Assembly (NCBI GenBank): GCA_028023455.1
Contig: JAQFVV010000183.1
Coordinates: 1,959,975 to 2,023,974 of the forward strand
Length of the DNA: 64,000 nucleotides
Direction of reading: 5' to 3'
Source of the DNA: Epiperipatus broadwayi
Taxonomy: Eukaryota; Onychophora; Udeonychophora; Euonychophora; Peripatidae
Under the pieces are notes generated by a model. The model worked only from the letters and a program-made list of their open reading frames with translations. It did not search any database and was not told the origin of the DNA. Positions within the stretch are counted from its first letter, which is position 1, and the number at the start of each line of letters is the position of its first letter. Shown piece by piece: positions 55,890 to 64,000 of this stretch. A program made the translations under genes and the position numbers.

Positions 55890-55985
55890 AGTGTCATAGC
55901 ATCGGCCGGGACGCAAACCCGCAACCCGGGCAACAGCTTGCAAGTGCAAGGCAGTCGCGCTGACCTCTCGACCACCAATGCAAGA
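55890..55985 (-). repeat. tRNA-like repeat family C, best preserved
   Basis: On the minus strand a 7-bp acceptor-like stem GCATTGG/CCGATGC can form, with GGTGGTCGAGAGGTCAGCGC (A box region) and a CGGG-TTTGCGT-CCCG T arm. It resembles a whole class II tRNA. It is nearly identical to the copy at 30984. Confidence 0.7.
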
Positions 55986-56139
55986 CATGAGCTGAATTGT
56001 TAAATGTTTTTTTCTTTTAATTTAAACCTTATTTATATATTTTTAAAAATAAACAAGTATTAGGTAATAACATATGGTTTAATATAAAACAAAATATTTT
56101 GACTGATATCATTTTTTTCTTTTCTTTATGTGCTATTAT

Positions 56140-56480
56140 TTTGACCAGTGACAGTCTAGAGAATTGAACTGGTGACCTTTAGAGTCATGAATATTGAAGA
56201 TAGAACTCTAACTAATTATGTCATTCTGTTAAAGTCAACATTTAGTAGAAATTTTATATTTTTGTTTATGAGAAGCTTTCTGACTAATGAGTTATTTAGG
56301 ACTATCACGCCAAGTTGAATTGTGGTTTATTTATTATAATCAGGTGAACAGTTTGATTTAAATTTTCTTATATATTTGTTTTCTCCGTCCAATTGGACAA
56401 AGGTTCATTAATATATGCATGGTTCTGCTACTTTAGATACATCTGTCATTTTTTTCTAATTGTAGATAAGTATATAACAT
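56140..56480 (-). repeat. Penelope-like tail with tRNA-like block, minus
   Basis: GAATTGAACTGGTGACC...TCATGAATATTGAAG corresponds to the tRNA-like block of the 62.5-kb copy. CCAATTGGACAAAGGTTCAT...TTAGATACATCTGTCA (about 56390-56450) corresponds to the GIY-YIG C-terminal part at 62.87-62.93 kb. Confidence 0.6.
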
Positions 56481-56499
56481 TTTTACTGATTATTGCCCT

Positions 56500-56690
56500 T
56501 GACATGGTAGTCTAATTTGTAGGTACATCAACTTAAAGTCAGTATTCATGAATCTAAAGATCACTGGTTCAATTTTTGAGCAAATCATGATAGGTCATGT
56601 GTGCAACATCTGAAGAAGAGACCAAAATTATATACCTGAAATGTTATGTTTCATATTTCATCTGTATACCATTATTAACAAATAAACATC
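56500..56690 (+). repeat. Penelope-like tRNA-like tail, plus
   Basis: TTCATGAATCTAAAGATCAC, B-box-like GGTTCAATTTTTG, CATCTGAAGAAGAGACC and CTGAAATGTTATG. It is inverted relative to the preceding fragment, the same head-to-head layout as at 29.9 kb. Confidence 0.6.
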
Positions 56691-56930
56691 ACATGATCAC
56701 CATTTCTTATGCTTGTTTATAACTTATTAAAACAGGCAAAACTCTCTATGCATAAGCCTTCTGGCATCCATTGATTACTCTGGCTTGCACTGAGTGGCAA
56801 TACATATAGAGAGTTTTGAATGTCACAACCCACAAAATAGTCTGGGGTTATTGGATGAGTAGACACAAAGATGGGGATTTTATGCACAAGCCCTTTTAGC
56901 TTGCACTGAGTGGCAATATTATTAACAAAT
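56690..56930. repeat. Family B fragments
   Basis: ACATCACATGATCACCATTT, AAAACAGGCAAAACTC and GGATTTTATGCACAAGCC blocks, rearranged. The ribozyme half present (AATAGTCTGGGG and TTGGATGAG) lacks the 5' core. Confidence 0.65.
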
Positions 56931-57225
56931 AATAGTACTTTAAAAAGTATAAATAAAATTTGAACATTTTTAAATAAAAAAAACATTTAATTATTTAACT
57001 GGATGATAAACAGTCCAACATATAACTACAAATAAGAAATTGACAAACTTAGTGGAAAAATATCTATATTTTAATCTATAGTCTCGTCAACATGTACCAT
57101 ACAAACATTTATTGCTTAATTGGTTTTAAATTTAAGTTAAACAGTTTTATTACTTTAGATTAATTAGATATTTTAAAACATTTTATGGTTTTTACAATTC
57201 TTTTTATATATTATTGCTCTTTGTC
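56931..57225. other. AT-rich spacer
   Basis: Nothing recognised. Confidence 0.4.
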
Positions 57226-57335
57226 ATTTAGTGCAGTAGTCAAGTCTTAGATTCTGGAGCATAAATTCCTCATATCAGGTCCAATTCTGAAGCTTCTGGC
57301 ATTCAAACATCCTATAAACTATTATAATTCTATTC
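57226..57335 (+). repeat. SINE-like repeat family D, diverged
   Basis: ATTTAGTGCAGTAGTCAAGT head and CAGGTCCAATTCTG B-box-like block; the tail is weak. Confidence 0.4.
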
Positions 57336-57900
57336 AATTATTTATTTATTTTTATTAGATATTAAAAAAATAAAAGCTTTGTGCCTTAAACATTTGTATT
57401 ATAGCCAAATGATGTAGTTTTTGACAATAGAGGGACCTCTCAAACCTCAACACAAGATACCAACTTTGTAAAGATAAGAGTGGCAGATTTATCTTTAACC
57501 TAAATTATTACTTACATAGGCCAATCTGAAGCCGTTCTATTTATAATTACGTTATTGCTTATGTGCTTGATAAATAATTGGAATGTTTTATTAGATATGT
57601 AAATGTTTCTTAACATCTTGGCTTAAAAAAATGGTGAATAACTTAACACATTTTTATATACATATAAACAAATTGAAATACACAAACATAATTCAATCCT
57701 TATAATGTTTCTACTATAATAACTTTTGTATATATTTCCTAATTTATTTATTTATTTATTTATTTATTTATTTTTTTTTGGGGGGAGGATTTCAAACTTC
57801 TATTTCATATATTTGTTTTTATATCTTTATATTTCTGATGTAATGCCATAATTTCAACTCCTTAAATTTTGATAATTCTAACATAAACAGTAACAATTTT
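57336..57900. other. AT-rich stretch with (TTTA)n run
   Basis: A (TTTA)n microsatellite lies at about 57740-57770, followed by a G7 run. Nothing else is recognised. Confidence 0.5.
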
Positions 57901-57904
57901 TTTC

Positions 57905-58480
57905 AACACAATAGCGCCTTCTAGTGCAAGCATTAGTAATCAATAAATGCTCAAAATCAGTTCATTTTAATTCCTATCTAGTGACTTCTTATTTAATATC
58001 CCTGAACTCGTTAGCTTATAGCTTTTATCAGTGAGGAGTCTTGGATCTGTAAGCAGTGCACATAGATTTCTGGATCTAATCCATCCCTCCAGCACTCATA
58101 TTTTAACTCTTAGTTAGCTATAAAACTATCAGCCAAAATGAAAACAAAATAATGTTTTCAGTCCAAGCTAATTTAGTTCAGAATCAATATATTTTGGTGT
58201 CTTTGGTATTCTAGTAACCATATTCACAATTATCCTCTGGCTAGGATTGTTATTAAACCATTAAAACATCATATGACCACCTTTTTAGAGCTTACATTAG
58301 TTGGCACTACAATATGGAAAAAGTTTCTAATGATTTTACAGCTTGCATGAGTATGTTTCATTATAATGAGTTAAGACCAATCCTAACCAAAAAAATAATG
58401 GTGATTATGGTTATATTAAAATACTGAAGACACCAAAATATATTGATTCTGAAATGGATTCTGATTTGTATGAATATATA
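57905..58480. repeat. Family B fragments, minus then plus
   Basis: Minus-sense copy with TTTATCAGTGAGGAGTCTTG (core reads CUGAUAA) and the CTAATCCATCCCTCCAGC block. Then middle-region blocks (CACCAAAATATATTGATTCT) in plus sense. The ribozyme is decayed. Confidence 0.6.
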
Positions 58481-58889
58481 AGCAAACTATCTTGTATAGA
58501 AAACATTTTTTTAATATCAAAAATATCTCCATGTTTATTATAACTATATGATAAAATGGTGTATTAATTATTACGATTAAATTACAGAGAATCATACAAT
58601 ATAATCTCATAATTACTTACATAAAAACAGATTCTTTTGTATATTTAAATTGCTCTGGACAAATATAATCTTTGCATGTTTTTTTTTTATATATTTTATA
58701 AAGCTTTTCTTAAAAACGTTATTTATATTAATAAGAAAAGTCATACAAACACATGACATATTTAGATTACATTAGTATGTGTGAATATATATGTTACTAT
58801 ATTTAAATACTATTAATTCACTTAATAATCAAGTCTTGAGTTTATCCAATACTTATAATTCATAATTTTTTTATTCATATTATTTCAAT

Positions 58890-59290
58890 AAATTTTATTC
58901 TTTCATCTGTCTATTTTATATATAGAATGTTTTAAATCGTTTAAAACGTATTACTATCCAATTCAAAATCTTCTCATCCATGTATTTTGTTTTAAAAAAT
59001 TTCCTTTTTAATCCTGATATATATGTCTTATTACACTTTCACTTATTGAGCTGCATTTTCTGGGTTATTTTCGTATTAAATGTCCACGTTTTATATCCAT
59101 AATAAATGCTAATAGAACAAATTTATTATAAAACTTTCTTCTCAGGCATATAGGCATATTTATTTTTATTATTAAGTTACTTTTATTAAAAGCACCAGTT
59201 AATTTTAATTTTCTGATTTATTATTTTTTGTTTTTTTACAAAGGATTTCTAGTCTAAGGATTAGCAAAGAAATTTTTTTTAAAACTACAG
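58890..59290 (-). pseudogene. LINE fragment, minus strand, weak
   Basis: The minus-strand frames give YGYKTWTFNTKITQKMQ, similar to the YGCETWTLTKK-type segment downstream of the RT domain in many LINEs. Other parts are too decayed to place. Confidence 0.4.
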
Positions 59291-60448
59291 ATGAAGAAAG
59301 GGGGGAGGGATTTGTTTGTAAATTGAATATCATAAAGCTTGCATCTATTTTTAAAAATAGATTTGGATAAAAAAGAAAGGTGGTGTAGTCAGTAAATTTT
59401 GTTTATTTATTATGATTCTACATAAATGTATATATGTGGATGGGTGTTATAATTTAATATGTGCATGTTATATTTAATGTTTAAGTTATCAGTAACCTAT
59501 GGCTCCATTAAATAAACAAGATGTCTATAATAAAACGTAGTTAAGAATAATATTGGTTGAATTGTTTTTAATCTGATAAAGTTACTAATTCAAAAAAGCT
59601 AGAGAACCAAGATTTCCAGATTAGTATTATTGCATTTATTTTGTGCAGGTTATTAATTTTATCTTTAATGTTATTTGAATGGTGTTTAATTAAATATTAA
59701 ATGATAACAAATTGTATGTTGACAGATAAAACAGATTGCTAATTTATTCAATATATAATGTAATGTTGAGATATAAAACAAAATTTTATTAAATGTTTAT
59801 ATTTAATAAAAGTGTTATTTATAACACGTCTGAAATATGTTACAAATGTAAAATCTTGGCCTTTTTTTTTACCCTCTTTAAGAATATCTCTTACTGTTGG
59901 AATTTTAGAATGCTCTAATGCATTTAAAATATGTTAATTTAAGATTATTTTAAAAAGAAAATTACTTTTGGAATAATTTAAATGTTTATAATGTATAATT
60001 AAATAATACAATTAAAAATAAATGATTTAATTTAAAATATATTATGTAAATTTGTTTTTCGTATATGTCTACATGTTTCAACTATCATTTATATCACTAA
60101 CAGATATGCCAAGTTAATTCCAGAATATTAATAATAATAATAATAAAAAGATTAAGAGCTGAAAAATTAAAAGTTGTAAAGTATTTTGTACCGATTATAC
60201 AAAACAATTTCTGAACCACAGTACATAAGTGTTCATGGGTTAGTATTTTAGTCTTTTCTTTTTGTATTTTATATTATCTTCTTGTGTTTTAAGTTTTATC
60301 CCCCCCCTCCCGGAAAGAGTTTAAAATATTGTTCAATTGCAATTCTATTGTGTTCTCACCTCAGACATATCTTTATAATAAAATCAACAAATATTGCATC
60401 TCCAGAATATCTAGAAGATAAACCATTGTACATCCTCCTTGCTTAAAT
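59291..60448. other. AT-rich stretch, nothing recognised
   Basis: Short frames, an (ATA)n run at about 60130 and a C8 run at 60301. Confidence 0.4.
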
Positions 60449-60564
60449 AAACCATAGTTTTATTGCTTCTAAGTTCAAGCCCCAGAACTGTGAGCACCAG
60501 AACCGATTCTGGAATCTCCCTATCCCAAATAGGATACGTTACCAACTGTGCCAAATTATGCAGG
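60449..60564 (-). repeat. SINE-like repeat family D, minus
   Basis: Minus strand: CCTGCATAATTTGGCACAGTTGGTAAC head with a good A box (TGGCACAGTTGG), GAATCGGTTCTGG, and tail GAAGCAATAAAACTATGG. Confidence 0.6.
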
Positions 60565-60709
60565 ATATGAAGCTAAAAAACTATACCATATCAAACCACA
60601 GGACTTCATTTAGATGCTAGTAAAAAAAAAAAAGGTAAAGAAATAAAAATTGTAAATAATAATAACATTGAAATTTATAAACTTATTAAATCTTACAAGT
60701 TTCAGTATG

Positions 60710-60812
60710 GTGGCAGCTCCACTATCCCCTAGTCCACCCCCACCCTCCACCACATCCATTCTTACCATTCCCCACCACCCATCCCCACTCTGCCACCTCC
60801 ACCCCGCACATT
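60710..60812 (-). other. G-rich strand island, possible G-quadruplex
   Basis: The minus strand has at least eight runs of 3-5 G within 100 bases (for example GTGGGGATGGGTGGTGGGG and GGAGGGTGGGGGTGG) in an otherwise AT-rich region. The frame through it (60610-60831) is glycine/tryptophan-rich because of this composition. Confidence 0.6.
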
Positions 60813-62385
60813 TAACATTCTCAAATCTCAAAAATCAAATTATTTAATCAGTTTTTTTCTCTATTCGAAAAGTTTTGTAGTATTCAATATGTATCATATC
60901 TTTAATAAAATGTATTGTAGTAAATGCAAAATGTGGTAAATGCAAAAACAGTTGTAAAATACTTTCATTAAATGAGACAAAAAATATTGATTTGACAAGA
61001 AAATGTAAGAAATCAGCTACATGTTTCAAGTGAATAAGTCATCAATCAGAGAAGTTATAAAAATAAGCAGATTCTTGCTATTCTTGTTTGTGCCCCTGAA
61101 TGCTTGATGGTCTTGTATTGCATCAGAAATCCTTAGGTATCTGTGTAGAATTCAGCCAAGAATCTACATCATACAATTCCAAACTATTCACTGGAAATTG
61201 GAAATGGTTGTATACATTCCAAACCATTACAATCTTAAAATATTAAAATAATTGGTGAAGCTACATCTTCTGACAATAAAACTGTCACTTAGAAATTTAA
61301 AAAAAATATTGAAGGGGTAAAAAAGTCTATAACAAGTATTTATTCAATAGTGATGGAACAGAACTGTGCATGATTGAACACACACAATACTGTGAATATA
61401 TATGTAAATGTGCTTTCTCATTTTATTATTAATAACATTATTATTTTTAAAAAATGTTGTTTATATTATATTAATTTATATATCCAAGCTTTACATAAAC
61501 AGCTTCTGTTACATAGAGTATAATGATATGGATCTTTAGGAGTTAACCTGGGATGATGAAAAAATTATCACCATTATTATCAGTTAACCCTACCATATTT
61601 AGCTATGTCTGACATTTTTCTTTGACTCACACTGTCAAAGTAAAATATATGATAAAATGATTATTACATATCAGAAAATAATAAATTTGACTTCATTTGA
61701 TAGATATTTTTGTCTACTATTGAAATAAATTTTAAATGTTCACATTTTGTTTCTGCAAATATTTAAAAAATATGACCGTAATCAAAACAAAAGATGTTAA
61801 GATGTCATCATTTCTAAAAAGATTATTTTCAGTTTATAAAATCAACAAAATATTTCTTGTTTCTCGTCATTTTTAAGAATCTGAATGAATACTTATTTAT
61901 TTTTTTAATATCTAATGAATTATGCTTTAAAAGTTTAAAGTTTTTGAATATTTATTGCAAAATTACAATATTTTCTTGATATTTTCTTACTTATAAATAA
62001 AGTAGCTTGTTAATATCAGAAGTAGAATTTTTTAATTTGCTTCAGGTCGTATTTACGTTAGTTGCTAATATAACATTATATTTTTGAAAATAAAGTATTT
62101 TGAGTCAAAATAAGTTATTAATAATTTTTATTTTTTGATATCTAATAAATATAGTGCAAATTATTTTTTTTAAAAAAATCTAAAACCACAATAAATTCAT
62201 AAATAAACATGTTTTTGGATCACTGAAGACTTCAATGTCATAAAATGCCAAATACTTTACAGCCTTGTCAGCGGACAATCTTATCTATGATTCAACTTGT
62301 AAGCTGTCTTGCTAAAATAAATTACTTTAATACTTTTGACATTACACTCAATGTACAAGTTATCTTAGTTCTTTAACATGACCAT
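60813..62385. other. AT-rich stretch, nothing recognised
   Basis: No repeat family or protein motif is recognised. Confidence 0.4.
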
Positions 62386-62389
62386 TTTA

Positions 62390-62700
62390 TTCATATATTG
62401 GACTATTTTCATATTTAATATTAAGTATTGGATATGTTTAGAAAAATTACCATTTTTAAATTTTTCAATTTCATTCAACTGTTAGTAATAGCACACCGGT
62501 TAGTGTATAACTAACATTTCAAGACATATTATTCTCCTCTCTTCTTCAAGTGTTTTTGGCCTGACCAGTGATAGTACTAGCATGGGATCAAACCTGTACC
62601 TTAGATTCTTGAATATTGAATTTTAAAGTAATGCTTTAACCAATTGAGCCATCCTTCCAAAGTAATAATCAGTAGAAATTTCATATATTTATCTATGAGG
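62390..62700 (-). repeat. tRNA-like 3' terminal block of Penelope-like element
   Basis: Minus strand: GGTTAAAGCATTACTTTAAA (A-box-like part), GGTTTGATCCCATGC (B box), CACTTGAAGAAGAGAGG...GTCTTGAAATGTTAG and the tail ending AATATTAAATATGAAAATAG. It follows the GIY-YIG gene just as at 30.3 kb. Confidence 0.7.
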
Positions 62701-62803
62701 TTATTCTGATTTCTCTACTTTTTCCTAACAGCAAAATTGATTAGTGGCTTCGATATATTATATATAGTCACACTAGGTTAACTTATGGGGGTATTAATCA
62801 TTC

Positions 62804-63725
62804 TCAGTTGAGCAGCTTCTTACATTTTTTTTGTAAATTTTCTTTTCTATCCAATATTTTTGTATTTTCCCAATTAAACATATGTCCATTGGTACATACA
62901 TGGACTGCTACCTCAGTCACATCTGTGTTCTCTCTTCTGGTCATCAGTTTGTGCTCTTGCAATTGCTTTTTAATGGTGCAACTTGTCTCACCAATATACA
63001 TTCTTCTACATTCACATAGTATTTCATAGATGCAGTTTTTGCTTTTCTGCACAAGTTTAGGCTTTCTAAACAATAGAATTCTTCATAGTGTGGTATGGCT
63101 CTGGAAAACTATTCTGATGTTATACTGATTGCAGATTTTGCTTAATTTGTCTGCTATTTTTGATATGTATGGATATGTTACAGTACCAATAATAGTTTTA
63201 TTTTTGCTGATTTTTTTTGTTGTATATTTAAGGTTTTCTTAATAACAGCTGATGATAATACATTTTTATAAGAGTTTATTTTATATAGATATTTTCCTTT
63301 TATATATCACTGGTTTCTGAACAAACTTCTTTTGCTCTGTTTTATGATAGTATAATTCCATATTCTGTGTTTCTTGTGTGAATGGATATTAATGCTAAGT
63401 ATTTTTTTGTATATATGGATTTTCTGTAGTTTTGATTTTGCTATGAGGGAATCTTGTCACAAAAACATCTAAGAATGCCAATTTTTGTTCTGACTCTATT
63501 GTGAATTTAATTGAAGGAGGTATGATGTTGATGTGTTTTCAGAAAGTTTGTAGTAATGCTACACCATGTGGCCATAAAACAAATTTGTCATCAACATAGG
63601 GAAGTCAAACTTTAGGTGGATATTGGATTAATCTTTATGACTGTGGTTTCAAGTTCTCACATGTAAATATTGCTAATTATGGGTAACAATGGTGAACCCA
63701 TAGTCATTCCTTGATTTTGTTGGAA
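62804..63725 (-). pseudogene. Penelope-like retroelement: RT C-terminal part plus GIY-YIG endonuclease
   Basis: Penelope-like elements couple a reverse transcriptase to a C-terminal GIY-YIG nuclease. Here the minus strand shows the RT motif MTMGSPLLPIISNIYM (about 63720-63673), then KLAFLDVFVTRFP (about 63495-63455) and YIQKILSINIHSH. An open segment follows (63073-62804, 89 codons) with CIYEILCECRRMYIGETSC, QEHKLMTRR and VHVCTNGHMFNWENTKIL. The GIY-like YEI and YIG motifs and the CxC pair are typical of the family. Frames shift and stops occur between the segments. The RT part upstream of the MGSP motif is missing. Confidence 0.85.
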
Positions 63726-64000
63726 GAATTATATGTTGTACTTTTAAAGACATTTAATAATATTAGATTATGGAAATACTTCAATATATAAATAAATACA
63801 ACTAAAATACCATCATATCAAACCTTCAGGAAAATACCATTTTTTCTTTCATTTAGGATTTTTTTACTATCGAGTATTTTTTATACAAAATTCTCCCATA
63901 TTTCTCTTTTCCATACATCATCAGCTCTGATAAACCATTTCTCTTTATGGTACTCATTGGGTTTTCTTTATAACATTTCTTTGGAGTTACTAGTCCTTTT
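63726..64000. other. Junction fragment and unassigned edge
   Basis: 63740-63800 is a plus-oriented Penelope-like terminal tail (AAAGACATTTAATAATATTA, GATTATGGAAATACTTCAAT) fused to the truncated minus RT. 63800-64000 may be upstream sequence of the element; no motif is recognised. The window ends here. Confidence 0.5.

Overview
The window looks like a gene-poor, strongly AT-rich stretch of an invertebrate animal genome. No complete host gene was found. The metazoan call rests on the mobile-element mix: Penelope-like retroelements with a GIY-YIG endonuclease, two kinds of non-LTR retrotransposon, tRNA-derived SINE-like repeats, a Merlin (ISXO2-like) transposase relic, a pogo-like TIR element and a recent LTR retrotransposon. 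The species cannot be named from the sequence.

The main result is that two abundant repeat families carry hammerhead self-cleaving ribozyme motifs. Family A (more than a dozen copies: 7-12 kb, 21.7 kb, 26.8 kb, 31.7 kb, 33.1-33.7 kb, 41.7-42.8 kb) has the conserved core CUGAUGA...GAAA...UA^, a long stem II, a short stem III and a pairable stem I. At least four copies keep every core base. Family B (15.6, 22.4-23.0, 24.5-25.6, 29.0, 56.7, 57.9 kb) has a second, unrelated motif of the same type. Its stem II shows compensatory base changes, and three insertions are bounded by 11-15 bp target-site duplications. Together they resemble animal retrozymes or Penelope-type hammerhead elements: non-autonomous RNAs moved by another element's reverse transcriptase. 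Penelope-like fragments in the same window are plausible but unproven partners.

Layout. 0-5 kb: AT-rich sequence, SINE-like family D, a palindromic tRNA-like cluster. 5.1-6.5 kb: decayed LINE. 7-12.2 kb: dense family A. 13-15.5 kb: tRNA-like repeat C, LINE pieces, a small foldback. 15.6-30.5 kb: family B, several foldback elements, a possible promoter and first exon at 27.7 kb, and a head-to-head Penelope-like pair at 29.4-30.5 kb. 33.1-42.8 kb: a nested complex in which family A was split by a Penelope-like inverted pair and by a 7 kb LTR retrotransposon. That retrotransposon has nearly identical 2.5 kb LTRs and only a gag-like gene between them. 43.4-45.5 kb: Merlin-type element. 46.4-48.9 kb: older solo LTR of the same LTR family. 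49-64 kb: microsatellites, a pogo-like TIR element, foldbacks, LINE scraps and, at the right edge, a Penelope-like RT/GIY-YIG relic on the minus strand.

All coding relics are interrupted by stops or frameshifts. Three short candidate host exons (8.3, 19.7 and 27.8 kb) are weakly supported. All statements come from reading the sequence; no database search or fold program was run.
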